A stretch of 64,000 nucleotides of DNA from Streptomyces spinoverrucosus. Its GTDB lineage: Bacteria > Actinomycetota > Actinomycetes > Streptomycetales > Streptomycetaceae. Shown here one piece after another: positions 40,569 to 49,440 of this stretch. The stretch lies in NCBI RefSeq assembly GCF_015712165.1, contig NZ_JADPZX010000003.1:372001-436000 (forward strand), written 5' to 3'. The notes below the pieces were generated by a model. It had not been told where the DNA came from and made no database searches. It saw nothing but the letters and a program-made list of their open reading frames with translations. A program made the translations under genes and the position numbers. Every line of letters starts with the position of its first letter. The first letter of the stretch is position 1.

Positions 40569-43067
40569 ATGTGGAGATCGTTCTGGAAACTCGCAGCCGC
40601 ATTACTCGTTGCTGCGGGGCTACTTGTGACTCCTGGCTATGAGGCAACGGCCCATGAGTCGGCGCCTCCGCGCCCCGCCGTGCGGGGCATACCCGGTGAA
40701 GTCGAGCTGAGCGCCGATGACGATGTCGCGGCTTGGCAGCGCCTGCAGTTCGGGCTGTTCATCCACTGGGGTCTGTACTCGGAACTCGGCGGGGTATGGC
40801 AGGGCCGGCCCGTCACATCGGGATACAGCGAGCAGATCCAGATGTGGGCGAACATCCCCGAGGCCCAGTACCTCGAGGTGGCCAAGCGCTTCCAGCCCGA
40901 TCACTTCGACCCCGCGCAGATCTGCTCCCTGGCCAAGGCGGCCGGCATGCGCTACGTCGTGATCACCAGCAAACATCACGACGGCTTCTCCATGTTCAAC
41001 ACCCGGACCACGGAGTACGACGTCGTCGACGCCACCCCGTACGGCAAGGACCCCCTCAAGCAGCTCGCGGATGCCTGCCGGTCCCAGGGGCTGAAGTTCG
41101 GGGTCTATTTCTCCCTGGTGGACTGGCATCAGGGACACTCCTTCGACGGCGGTAACGAGAACCCGATCCCGCCATCCATGGAGCCGGTCATCAAGGCGCA
41201 GCTGCGCGAGCTGATGACGCACTACGGCGACATCGCCGAAGTGTGGTTCGACATGTCCGCGCCCACGTCGTCGCAGAGCGAGGACTTCGCGAACGTCGTG
41301 CGTGAACTGCAGCCTCACGCGGCGATCAACAGCCGGGTGTGGAACAACAAGGGCGACTTCCGCACGCTGGGGGACAACGAAGTCCCCTCCGTCCCTCTCG
41401 ACGGGCCATGGCAGACTCCCGCCTCGATCTACCACGAGACCTGGGGATACCGCAGCTGGCAGAAACGCGATGATCTGCCCGGCAAGATCCGCGATCTCGT
41501 GACGGGACTGACCAGCGTGCGAGCGCGCGGCGGGAACTATCTGCTCAACATAGGCCCCCGCGGCGACGGTTCGGTCGTGGAATTCGAGGCCGATGTCCTG
41601 CGCGGCATCGGACGCTGGCTCAAGCAGCATCCCAAGGCTGTCCTGGGGGCGTCCGCCACGCGCTTCGGCGGTCAGCCGTGGGGCGAAGTCACGGTCAACG
41701 ACCGAGATCTGTTCCTGCACGTCACCCGCTGGCCTGCGTCCGGTGAAATACGGCTGCCCGGCCTGGTGACCGGTGTACGGCAGGTGACGGAAGACGGCTC
41801 GGCGGAGCAACTCCAGTGGCGCCGGGACGGAGACGACCTGGTCGTCACCCTCCCCGAAACGCCACGGGACGACGTGCTCCCCGTCCTTCGCGTGGAACTG
41901 GAAGGACAGTTGCGGATCATTCCGCAGAGCACGCAGTCGCTGTCCGCCACCAGCCGTGCCGCAGTGGTGGATGCGAACGCTCTCACACACGGCTACAGCT
42001 ATGCCGACGCGGGCAGGTACTCGCGCACGACACGCACGGTGGTGCGGCACACGGCGTACCTGACCACCGATCACTCCCGGGACGTCAAAATGGTCCTGCG
42101 TGGTACGGCTGAGCCGGACCGACTGTATCGGCTGACGGTGGGCCACCGGTCACGGCTGCTGACCGGTGCACAACTGACCCAGGAGGCGGTCGGCCCGTTC
42201 ACGCTCCCGCGCGGCCGGGTGACCGAGGTATCGGTGACGCCGGCGCGGCCGCAACACGTCGGCGAGGACCTGGGGTTCACGCTGGACAACCTTCTGGTCG
42301 GTCCTTCGGATGCGGTCGTGGCGTGGGCGGAACTCCCCAACCAACTGGTTGTGGGATCCCGTGGGGAAGCCCGGGTCCATGTGTCCAACCTCAGCCGCCG
42401 CACGGTCGACGGCACCATGACGCTGAGGGTGCCCGCCGGGTGGGGCGACGTCGCCCCGGTCGCTTTCAGCAAACTCTCTCCAGGGGCAACGTCCACCGTC
42501 GTCGTTCCGCTCCGCGTCCCCCCGGACGCGTCACCGGGACGCCGTACTTTCCAGGCCGTGGCGACGGGCGGCAAGCACACCGTCAACCTGCAAGCCACTG
42601 CCGAAGTCGTACTCCCCAACGTGGCGCAGGGCAAAGCAGCCACGCAGTCCTCCACGGCGTGGGAGGGTGTTGCTGCCCGCGCCGTCGACGGGAACACGGG
42701 TGGCAGCTACTTCGGGGACAACTCCACGACACACACGGCAGAGCCGTCAACGGAAGCGTGGTGGCAAGTAGACCTCGGCCAGGGCTACGACCTGGACAGC
42801 ATTGAGGTGTGGAACCGGTCCGACTGCTGTACCGAGCGTTTGTCGAACTACTGGGTGCTCGTGTCGCAGACACCGATCACGATGCACTCACTTCAGGAAG
42901 CGCGCGCCATGCCGGGAATCGTCGCCATACGCATGGGCGACCCCGCCGCGCGGCCCACGCACATTCCGCTCAGCGGGACTCATGGCCGCTACGTCCGTGT
43001 ACAGCTTGAGTCCGCGACTGATCCACTGTCCTTGAGTGAATTCGTGGTTCGAGGACTGCCGAAGTGA
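40569..43067 (+). CDS. Secreted GH29 alpha-L-fucosidase with NEW3 and fucolectin-like modules
   Basis: An 832-residue secreted enzyme. A signal peptide covers about residues 1-27. The GH29 domain (about 35-390) shows FGLFIHWGLYS, VITSKHHDGFSMF and the nucleophile aspartate in IAEVWFDMS, and closes with NYLLNIGPRGDG. A beta-sandwich follows; residues about 595-690 resemble the NEW3 domain found in alpha-galactosidases. The last 140 residues are a discoidin/fucolectin-type lectin (WWQVDLGQGYDLDSIEVWNR, DCCTERLSNYWV). It removes fucose from external glycans and probably clings to fucosylated surfaces. GGAGG lies nine bases before the ATG at 40569. It stands alone between two decayed IS5 copies. 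Confidence 0.9.
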   Translation: MWRSFWKLAAALLVAAGLLVTPGYEATAHESAPPRPAVRGIPGEVELSADDDVAAWQRLQFGLFIHWGLYSELGGVWQGRPVTSGYSEQIQMWANIPEAQYLEVAKRFQPDHFDPAQICSLAKAAGMRYVVITSKHHDGFSMFNTRTTEYDVVDATPYGKDPLKQLADACRSQGLKFGVYFSLVDWHQGHSFDGGNENPIPPSMEPVIKAQLRELMTHYGDIAEVWFDMSAPTSSQSEDFANVVRELQPHAAINSRVWNNKGDFRTLGDNEVPSVPLDGPWQTPASIYHETWGYRSWQKRDDLPGKIRDLVTGLTSVRARGGNYLLNIGPRGDGSVVEFEADVLRGIGRWLKQHPKAVLGASATRFGGQPWGEVTVNDRDLFLHVTRWPASGEIRLPGLVTGVRQVTEDGSAEQLQWRRDGDDLVVTLPETPRDDVLPVLRVELEGQLRIIPQSTQSLSATSRAAVVDANALTHGYSYADAGRYSRTTRTVVRHTAYLTTDHSRDVKMVLRGTAEPDRLYRLTVGHRSRLLTGAQLTQEAVGPFTLPRGRVTEVSVTPARPQHVGEDLGFTLDNLLVGPSDAVVAWAELPNQLVVGSRGEARVHVSNLSRRTVDGTMTLRVPAGWGDVAPVAFSKLSPGATSTVVVPLRVPPDASPGRRTFQAVATGGKHTVNLQATAEVVLPNVAQGKAATQSSTAWEGVAARAVDGNTGGSYFGDNSTTHTAEPSTEAWWQVDLGQGYDLDSIEVWNRSDCCTERLSNYWVLVSQTPITMHSLQEARAMPGIVAIRMGDPAARPTHIPLSGTHGRYVRVQLESATDPLSLSEFVVRGLPK

Positions 43068-43149
43068 ACGTACTGTGCGTCCACTCGGGACAGACGGCAT
43101 CCGCCTCGTAAGCCGGAATACCTTCAGGCCGGCGGTGCCGTTCTTCCTG

Positions 43150-43475
43150 CCCTGAGCAGCCGCGGGTGCCGGACGACCGGCAGGCACGGTGCGGGATCCT
43201 GTTCGTGCTCCGCACCGGCACCCAGTGCGAGTACCTCCCGAAGGAACTCGGCTTCGGTTCGGGGACGACCTGCTGGCGACGCCTGACGACCTGGAACGAG
43301 GCCGCGTGTGGGACGAGCTGCATGCGGTGCTGCTGAAGAAGCTGTGGGCAGCGAGGAAGCTGGACTGGTCTCGGGTGGTGATCGACTCCTCCCACGTGCG
43401 CCCCGCTCGACCGCGCACGGCCGGGCAGCAAACACCACGTCGTCACCGATGCTCAGGTGCTCGACAGTGAAACCC
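43150..43475 (+). pseudogene. Fragment of another IS5-family transposase
   Basis: Rightward pieces match the N-terminal half of an IS5-type transposase: ILFVLRTGTQCEYLPKELGF in one frame, then WDELHAVLLKKLWAARKLDW and SRVVIDSSHVRPA in another. It is frameshifted and ends abruptly near 43475, before the catalytic C-terminal half. It is a different subgroup from the copy at 39520-40340. Confidence 0.7.
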
Positions 43476-43512
43476 GCTCGACCTGCTTACCTCCGTGAAG
43501 AGATCCTTGGGC

Positions 43513-44061
43513 ATGGAGTTCCTCTGTTACCACCGCGACCGGCCCGGCTCCCTGCCACTGCGCTACGAGCTGCTGGAAGAGCATTGGTCATATATGGACA
43601 CGTACGCGAAGGAGATGATCGCCCGGGGCCCGACCTTCGCCGACGACGGCGACACACCCACCGGTAGCGTGCACATCGTCGACCTGCCCGATCCCGCCGC
43701 CGCCCGCACGTTCGCCTTCGACGAGCCGAACTACCAGGCCGGCGTATACCGGGATGTGCTGCTGCGACGTTGGCACAACACCCTGGGGCGCACCATGTGG
43801 GACTTGCCCGGCGGTCGGACCGGCGGCAACCGATACCTGGTGCTCGGCCTCGGCACGGGGCAGGCCGCCGACACCGCGGTGCCGCCCGACAGGGACGAGC
43901 TGATCGCCTACGGGCCGCTGCTGTCCGACAACGGCGCCACCTGGCTGGGCACCGCGGCGTTGGTCCGGGCGCCGGACCCCGACACGGCACGCGCCATCCT
44001 GACCCCAGACCGGTATGACGACATCGAGGTGCACAACTGGCAGTTCGGCGGGCGGCGGTGA
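43513..44061 (+). CDS. YciI-family protein
   Basis: A 182-residue protein of the YciI/YCII ferredoxin-like fold. It opens MEFLCYHRDRPGSLPLRYEL, with LLEEHWSYMDTYAKEMIARG and the family's conserved GSVHIVDLPDPAAARTFAF stretch (residues about 55-75). The second half looks like a partial repeat of the fold (AYGPLLSDNGATWLGTAALV, then DPDTARAILT). The catalytic or binding function of YciI proteins is mostly unknown. I chose the ATG at 43513; a GTG at 43495 is in frame but enters the transposase fragment. It is an intact gene between remnants, possibly moved with them. Confidence 0.78.
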   Translation: MEFLCYHRDRPGSLPLRYELLEEHWSYMDTYAKEMIARGPTFADDGDTPTGSVHIVDLPDPAAARTFAFDEPNYQAGVYRDVLLRRWHNTLGRTMWDLPGGRTGGNRYLVLGLGTGQAADTAVPPDRDELIAYGPLLSDNGATWLGTAALVRAPDPDTARAILTPDRYDDIEVHNWQFGGRR

Positions 44062-44209
44062 TGACCGAGGACGTCCAGGCCGGCGTCACATCCATGTCAG
44101 ATCGTGCGCCAAGCCGACGTCGGCCCTGGTGGACGGCTGACGAAGCGCCGGCGACCCGTCTGAAGTCCTCCCACGGATAACACCTCAATATCTGCGGTAA
44201 GGGGAAGCG

Positions 44210-44836
44210 GTGCCCATCGTCGTGCAACTGCCCACCGGCAAGGCGTTGACCGTCCGCGCGGCGGCGGACGTGTTCCTCGACTCACTCGGAAACCCGAACG
44301 CGGTCTGCGACTACGTGATTGGCGAGGCTCTGAAACTGCTGTGGGGCAGCGCGGCGGTGAACCCGTGGAACTCCCGCCGGGCGGGGTGCTGTCCTGGCTC
44401 GGTTGATGCCGGGAGCGCGGTTACGAGGGGCCGACGGTCCCGTCCCGGGCGAAGCGGCTGGCGGTAGCGGACTCCGAGCCCCCGGCCCGCTGGTAGATGG
44501 CCGTCGACCGGCTGGTTGCTCGGTGCGAGGTACGCCCGCGGGAGAAGACACTGTGGCGGATGCTGTACGAGCCCGCCGGCCGTGCGGAGGAGATCCTCGG
44601 CGTGAACATCGAGGACCTGGACTTCGCCGGGCGTCGCTGCCTGGTCCAGGCGAAGGGTGCACGGAGCAAGGCTCGCAGTCGGGCTAGGCGCGCGAGGACT
44701 TCGTGCTGGAGACGCCGTACTGGAACGCCGGCACCGCACGGTCCCTGCCTCGGCTGCTGCAGGGCCGCTCCCGCGGGCCGGTGTTCGTCACCCACGGCCG
44801 CCCCGGGGCCGGGCGGCAGGCCCTGATCGCGACGCT
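44210..44836 (+). pseudogene. Decayed tyrosine-recombinase-type integrase
   Basis: The frame begins VPIVVQLPTGKALTVRAAAD, followed by a joined EALKLLWGSAAVNPWNSRRA that seems to lack about 20 residues of the N-terminal core-binding domain. After frameshifts and two stops (near 44403 and 44492) it continues [20 protein letters not shown] and [20 protein letters not shown], the first catalytic block with the arginine of GRAEEIL. The C-terminal catalytic residues are absent because homology stops near 44836. It is the remnant of a mobile element's integrase; no attachment site was recognised. Confidence 0.7.
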
Positions 44837-44837
44837 G

Positions 44838-46064
44838 CTATGAGGCGGCGCCGGCCCACAGGTCGGTGCTGTGGGCCCCGATGAGAGCGCTGACGTGGGT
44901 GAGTACATCATTGACCGGCAGCGGGGCCAGTCGGCGTCCGTCACGCAAGCGCAGTGCGACGTGCTCGTCAGCGGCCTCCTTGGCGCCGATGACGGCTTGG
45001 TAGGGAACCAGGCGGGCCTCTCGGATACGGGCACCCAGGCTGCCGCGTTCCGGTCCCGCGATCTCGGCACGCAGTCCGAGACGGGTGCAGCGTTGGGCGA
45101 GGGCTGCGGCGTTCGGCAGTTCGGTGTCGGAGATCGGGAGAACGACCAGCTGAGTCGGGGCGAGCCAGGCGGGAAAGGCACCGCCGTGCTGTTCGATGAG
45201 ATGGGCGACGGCACGTTCCACGCTGCCGATGATGCTGCGGTGGACCATGACCGGGCGGTGTTTGGCGCCGTCCGCGCCGATGTAGTGCAGGTCGAACTGG
45301 TCGGGCTGGTGGAAGTCGACCTGCACGGTGGACAGGGTGGACTCCCGGCCGGCGCCGCCGGTGACCTGGACATCGATCTTGGGGCCGTAGAACGCGGCCT
45401 CGCCCTCGGCCGCCTCGTAGGGCAGGCCGGAGCGGTCGAGGACGTCGGTCAGCAGGGCGGCGGATCGCTGCCACTTCTCGGGTGCGGCAACGTACTTGCC
45501 ACCGGAACCCGGGAGGGAGAGCCGGTAACGGGTCGGGGTGATGCCGAGGGCCTCGTACGCCTGGCGGATCATCTCCAGCGCCGCCTGCGCTTCCTCGGTG
45601 ACCTGGTCCAGGGTGCAGAAGATGTGCGCGTCGTTGAGTTGGATGGCCCGCACCCGGGTCAGTCCGCCGACCACGCCCGAGAGTTCGGAGCGGTACATGC
45701 CGCCCAGTTCGGCCATCCGCAGGGGCAGTTCGCGGTAGCTGTGGGAGCGGGAGCGGTAGATCACCGCGTGATGGGGGCACAGGCTCGGCCGCAGGACGAC
45801 CTGCTCGCCGCCGAGTTCCATCGGGGGGAACATGTCGTCGCTGTAGTGCGCCCAGTGCCCGGAGATCTCGTACAGCTCCCGCTTGCCGAGTACCGGTGAG
45901 TACACGTGGCGGTACCCCGCTCGCCGCTCGGCGGCACGGATGTACTCCTCCAGGGTGTGCCGTACGGTGGCGCCGTCGGGCAGCCAGTACGGCAGGCCTG
46001 CGCCGATGAGCGGGTCGGTGTCGAACAGGCCCAGTTCACGGCCGAGCTTGCGGTGGTCATGCAT
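44838..46064 (-). CDS. Short threonyl-tRNA synthetase paralogue without TGS and editing domains
   Basis: A 408-residue class II synthetase that attaches Thr to tRNA. It begins at the catalytic core ([20 protein letters not shown]); the TGS and N2 editing domains of a normal enzyme of about 650 residues are absent. Zinc ligands appear retained: Cys in [12 protein letters not shown], His in NDAHIFC and His in RPVMVHRSI. The motif-2 arginine is present in [18 protein letters not shown]. The C-terminal anticodon-binding domain is complete ([20 protein letters not shown]). GAGGAG precedes the ATG at 46064. A Thr-rich leader frame and a terminator lie upstream (separate entries). It may be a backup or inhibitor-resistant copy; lack of editing should allow Ser mischarging. 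Confidence 0.88.
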   Translation of the reverse strand: MHDHRKLGRELGLFDTDPLIGAGLPYWLPDGATVRHTLEEYIRAAERRAGYRHVYSPVLGKRELYEISGHWAHYSDDMFPPMELGGEQVVLRPSLCPHHAVIYRSRSHSYRELPLRMAELGGMYRSELSGVVGGLTRVRAIQLNDAHIFCTLDQVTEEAQAALEMIRQAYEALGITPTRYRLSLPGSGGKYVAAPEKWQRSAALLTDVLDRSGLPYEAAEGEAAFYGPKIDVQVTGGAGRESTLSTVQVDFHQPDQFDLHYIGADGAKHRPVMVHRSIIGSVERAVAHLIEQHGGAFPAWLAPTQLVVLPISDTELPNAAALAQRCTRLGLRAEIAGPERGSLGARIREARLVPYQAVIGAKEAADEHVALRLRDGRRLAPLPVNDVLTHVSALIGAHSTDLWAGAAS

Positions 46065-46103
46065 GGCGGTCTCCTCGCGGACATCGGGCGAGTGACCGCA
46101 AGG

Positions 46104-46135
46104 CGAAGCCCCGGGGCACTCGCCCCGGGGCTTCG
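46104..46135 (-). terminator. Attenuator terminator in front of the threonyl-tRNA synthetase gene
   Basis: Perfect 14-base arms, CGAAGCCCCGGGGC and its complement, with a four-base loop. On the minus strand the hairpin lies after the leader peptide stop and about 40 bases before the synthetase ATG, inside the transcript leader. Only a weak CCTTG follows and there is no T tract. Its position makes it a transcription attenuator and not an end-of-gene terminator. Confidence 0.8.
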
Positions 46136-46148
46136 ACTAAGACATCTG

Positions 46149-46199
46149 TCAGCGCGCCGGGACACTCTCCGGCGTCGTCGTCATAGCAGCGCGCTTCAT
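46149..46199 (-). CDS. Predicted threonine leader peptide of the synthetase attenuator
   Basis: A 16-codon frame, MKRAAMTTTPESVPAR, ends in TGA 13 bases before the terminator hairpin. Codons 7-9 are three consecutive ACG Thr codons, which fits a peptide that stalls ribosomes when charged tRNA-Thr is short. TAACGT lies seven bases before the ATG, so the start may coincide with the transcription start (leaderless), as in several streptomycete leader peptides. Inverted repeats within it (AGCGCGC with GCGCGCT; CGCCGG with CCGGCG) offer alternative pairings around the Thr codons, and UCCCGG could pair with the first terminator arm. The call rests on layout only. Confidence 0.65.
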   Translation of the reverse strand: MKRAAMTTTPESVPAR

Positions 46200-46304
46200 G
46201 TCGGTGACGTTAGCAGGACGTAGCGATGTCCACACGGCTATTCCTCATAGGGAACGTAGCTGGACAGCCGTAACGAGAAACGTCGCAACCTATCTTGCTC
46301 TGCA

Positions 46305-46505
46305 CATCGCGCGCCGCTCGACGTACGGCCGCCCGCGAACGTCCCCCGACGGCAGGGCGAGGACATCGCACACGACGAGCAAGGCGGGGTTGCTGCTCCG
46401 CCAGCCGCCGCGCCCGTGCCGGCGACGACGCTGCCCGGGACTGCGCCGCCCCGAAGCTGATCCGTCCGTCCACGACGATCACAGCCTCACCGTCCAGCGC
46501 CACAC
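46305..46505 (-). pseudogene. Fragment of an ATP-dependent DNA ligase
   Basis: Read leftward, GVALDGEAVIVVDGRISFGA followed, one frameshift later, by LLVVCDVLALPSGDVRGRPY and VERRAM matches the central adenylation domain of ATP-dependent ligases (LDGE is the conserved motif III area). The catalytic lysine motif and the C-terminal domain are missing. It is bounded directly at about 46506 by a DsbA-like fragment on the other strand. Confidence 0.6.
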
Positions 46506-46510
46506 CCCAG

Positions 46511-46847
46511 CTGCGGGTGCTGTCCGGCGGCCTGTTCACCGGCTCGCGCGCACTGCCGGTGTCGGCCTACCCGCACATCCCGGGCGCCAACGAGCGCATC
46601 GCCCAGCTGACCGGCGTCACCTTCGGCGACGGCTACCGTGCCGCGCTGGCGGACGGCACGGTCGTAATGGACGCCGCGGATGCCGCCACGGGCCTGGTCG
46701 CCCTGCGCAGCCGGCCGGGCGCGAACGCCCTGGATGCCGCCGCCGCGATGCAGCGTGCCTGGTACGTCGACGGCCGCAGCCTCTCCGACGCCTCGGTCCA
46801 CCGGGACATAGCTGCCGAGCTGGGACTGGACGCCGACGCGCTCACGG
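46511..46847 (+). pseudogene. Fragment of a DsbA-family thioredoxin-fold protein
   Basis: The rightward frame LRVLSGGLFTGSRALPVSAY through ERIAQLTGVTFGDGYRAALA and ALDAAAAMQRAWYVDGRSLS to HRDIAAELGLDADALTV follows the middle of a DsbA-like oxidoreductase/isomerase. The N-terminal 20-25 residues with the Cys-X-X-Cys site and the C-terminus are gone. It abuts the ligase fragment on the left and a transposase fragment on the right. Confidence 0.6.
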
Positions 46848-47755
46848 TTGTCGATCTTGACGCCCTTGTCGGTCACCATCAGCCGTTTGAACGGCAGCAG
46901 CTTGCGGTTTTGGTGGGGAGTCAGCGGCATCGGCACGTGGCCCCTCGGCGGCCACCAGCGTCGCGTACATCCGGTTCGGGCTGATCGTCAGGCCCGGCAG
47001 GGACGGGCGGCGCAGCCCGGCGTGCGGTTTTTGTTGCCGGTCCTGGACGATCCATTCATCGAGCAGGTCCTGCAGCCGATTCAGGCTCCACAGTGGCCCG
47101 TCTGCGCCGTGCTTGCCGCGCCGCTTCAGGTCATGAAGGTGCTCTCGATGATGGCCTTGTCGGTGGCGGTGCGCTCCATGGCCGGGGCGGCCGTTGATGC
47201 CCAGCATCCGGCACACGTCGTCGAAGTGCTCGCTGTTGAAGACCTTGCCGTGGTCTACGACGCCCATCCGCGGGCGGATCACCGGCCGTGCGGACGCGCC
47301 GAACATACGCGGATCACAGGCCACCGGATCGGTATAGGGGCATCTCGGAGTGCTCCGCCGGCGCCGGCGGCGACCAGCCTGGTCGGCCCAGCATCGGAGC
47401 CAGGGCCTGCGCCGGCATCAGCACCGCGTCGAAGGAACGGGTGGCGCGCCCGCCCAGCCGCCGCCCCCGCGGGCCGCGGCCCGGCACCTTCGGCACGATC
47501 ATCGCGCCGAGAAGTCGATCTGCACCTGCTCACCCAGCCGCAGCGCGTTCATCGGCGTGTACGGGGGCACCGCCCCGTTGGCGGCGTCCATCCGCCGCTG
47601 GGTGGGCCACCGCAGCGACTCCACCTTGATGCCCAGCCGGTCCAGCAGCCGGTAGAAGGTGGCCTGGCAGATCATCAAGTCGTCGTACTCCCAGGGACGT
47701 TCCCGCCTCACGGCAGCCTGCAGCCGCTCATACAGCCGGCTGCCGTCCCCGTCGG
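46848..47755 (-). pseudogene. Decayed Mu-type (DDE) transposase
   Basis: Leftward pieces in several frames follow a Mu-type DDE transposase: LYERLQAAVRRERPWEYDDL, LMICQATFYRLLDRLGIKVE, DHGKVFNSEHFDDVCRMLGI, LQDLLDEWIVQDRQQKPHAG, LPGLTISPNRMYATLVAAEG and VPMPLTPHQNRKLLPFKRLM. The aspartate/asparagine block (VVDHGKVFNSEHF) is recognisable. At least three frameshifts and a stop are present and the C-terminus is cut at about 46848, where the DsbA fragment begins. Confidence 0.65.
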
Positions 47756-47924
47756 ACTCTGCCTTCTGCGCCTCTCGCCGATCAGGCCGCAAACGCCGGC
47801 GCGCGACAAGGATCAAGAGCACGCTACCGTCGCCCAGCTTGCCGAGCAGGCAAAGGAAGCGGGGCCGCAGGCCGCCAAGGAGACGGAGTCCGCCAAGGCG
47901 GAGTCCGCTAAGGTTCCCCGGCAG

Positions 47925-48080
47925 CAAGTCCCGGAACAACGCCCTGCGGCACTTCATCTGGCAGGCCGCGCTGACCTACTTCTTCGGCTGGCGTGCCGCC
48001 AAGCGGCTCGGTGACGCCCACGAGTACGGGCAGACAAGCCCCGATTCCCGGAAGGACCAGTACAACAACCGGTGGCAACC
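47925..48080 (+). pseudogene. Small fragment resembling a DUF6973-type toxin/exported-protein domain
   Basis: The rightward frame NNALRHFIWQAALTYFFGWR, AAKRLGDAHEYGQTSPDSRK and DQYNNRW has the His/Trp, DAHE and DSxxDxxNN pattern seen in a small domain of secreted actinobacterial proteins. It is preceded in another frame by a Lys/Ala/Glu-rich repeat (ETESAKAESAK). There is no start or proper end; it is probably a remnant. The assignment is tentative. Confidence 0.35.
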
Positions 48081-48205
48081 GTGTGCCAGGGCTGGTCCCC
48101 TCGAGGGCCGGTCCCGGCACCGCCGTAGCCCTCTCTCCTCGCTCAGGCTGCTATTGCCCCCCACCAGACCGTGCAGCCCGCCCACCCACGACCCTCGGAG
48201 ACCCC

Positions 48206-48772
48206 ATGCAACCCCGGACGCACACCCGGGCGCTCGCCCTGGCCGGCGCACTGCTCCTGGCCACCGCACTGCTCGCCGCCGGCTTGACCGGTTGCTCGGC
48301 GCTCTCCCCGTTCAACACCTGCGACGACACGGCGACTCGCGTGGAGGAACTGCGATCCCAGCCGATCCTGCAGTCCGCCCCGGCGGGGGCGATCGTGCCG
48401 AAGGACCTGGCTTCGGTGCGCGCGGGCTGCCTCGACGACAGCGGCGACGCCTGGCTGTACGCCGAACGCATCTACGCCTTCCCCGGCTCCCGGCAGGAGG
48501 TCGTCGACTTCTACCGCACTACAGCCAAGGCGGACAGCTGGCGAGTGCAGTCCGACCCTGTAGACCTGAGCACCCCCGAGACAGTAGCGGGACTGTGCTT
48601 CACCAAAGGCGGGGACGGCAACGCCCTCCTGCTGACCGTGCAGTTCACCACAGCCGGCGAGCTGAAATTTGAGCACGGCTACGAGGCCGGGCCGGAGTTC
48701 GACTCGGGCTCCGGATTCGAGATAGAGGTCGGCTCCGAGACGGACGGGGCGAAGACCGGCTGCTTCGACTGA
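48206..48772 (+). CDS. Lipoprotein of unknown function
   Basis: A 188-residue predicted lipoprotein. The signal peptide (residues 1-28, Ala/Leu-rich) ends in the lipobox LLAAGLTGCSA. The mature part contains ILQSAPAGAIVPKDLASVRA, a YAERIYAFPGSRQEVVDFYR segment typical of small streptomycete lipoproteins, and ends GAKTGCFD. No catalytic motif is visible. GGAG lies five bases before the ATG at 48206. It is the only intact gene among remnants between 46.2 and 50 kb, and its stop lies only a few bases from the truncated transposase that follows. Confidence 0.75.
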   Translation: MQPRTHTRALALAGALLLATALLAAGLTGCSALSPFNTCDDTATRVEELRSQPILQSAPAGAIVPKDLASVRAGCLDDSGDAWLYAERIYAFPGSRQEVVDFYRTTAKADSWRVQSDPVDLSTPETVAGLCFTKGGDGNALLLTVQFTTAGELKFEHGYEAGPEFDSGSGFEIEVGSETDGAKTGCFD

Positions 48773-48775
48773 CAC

Positions 48776-49440
48776 CCACGAACTGGAAGCCCGTGGTGTC
48801 GTCGGAGCGTTTGACGATGTCGAGGTGAGCTGCAGGTTCTCGGCCCGCCCCGTCGACGAGCCGACCCGCATAGCCGCCGTCCGCCCAGACGAGACGGACG
48901 GAGAAGTGCCGCTTACGCAGCTGTTCCAGCAGCGGTACTGCGGCGTCGCGGTCCTGCACACCTGCCGCGGTCACCGCGACGGCCAGGAGCAGGCGGAGGC
49001 AGTCGACCACCAGATGCCGCTTGCGCCCCGAGACCTTCTTCCCGCCGTCCCAGCCGGACGTCTCTGCGGGGATGGTCACTGCCGCCCGCAGGGACTGCGA
49101 CTCTACGATCGCCGCACGGGTCCGGTGAGCGGCCCTCTTGTCCCGGACCGGTCACGCAGCCGGTCGTGCAGCTCCGCAAGCAGACCCCTCACCTGCCGGC
49201 GGCGGGCGAAGGCGTGCATGCGCCGATACGGTGGGCAAGCCCGTGGGCAGGTTGGCCCACTTCACTCCGTTGTCGACGACGTGGCGGACCGTGTCGAGCA
49301 TCACGCGGTGGCAGTAGCTCTCGGGGCGGCCGCCCCGCCCCTCCAGCCAGGCCGGGATCGACAGCGATGCCCTAACGACCTGCCACTGCGTCTCCGTCGT
49401 ATCCGAGCCATAGCACGGGAGACGCTGCGGACCATCCACC
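48776..49440 (-). pseudogene. Decayed IS5/IS4-type transposase, 3' truncated
   Basis: Leftward pieces begin MDGPQRLPCYGSDTTETQWQ and VVDNGVKWANLPTGLP, then change frame to SGWDGGKKVSGRKRHLVVDC, VTAAGVQDRDAAVPLLEQLR and VRLVWADGGYAGRLVDGAGR, and stop matching after IVKRSDDTTGFQF near 48785. The glutamate-bearing C-terminus is missing and two or more frameshifts are present. The truncation point coincides with the end of the lipoprotein gene. Confidence 0.7.

Noticed and set aside
46064-46200. T-box riboswitch in front of the threonyl-tRNA synthetase
   Set aside because: No T-box consensus (TGGNACCGCG-like) or specifier loop was seen; a short peptide frame with Thr codons explains the leader better.
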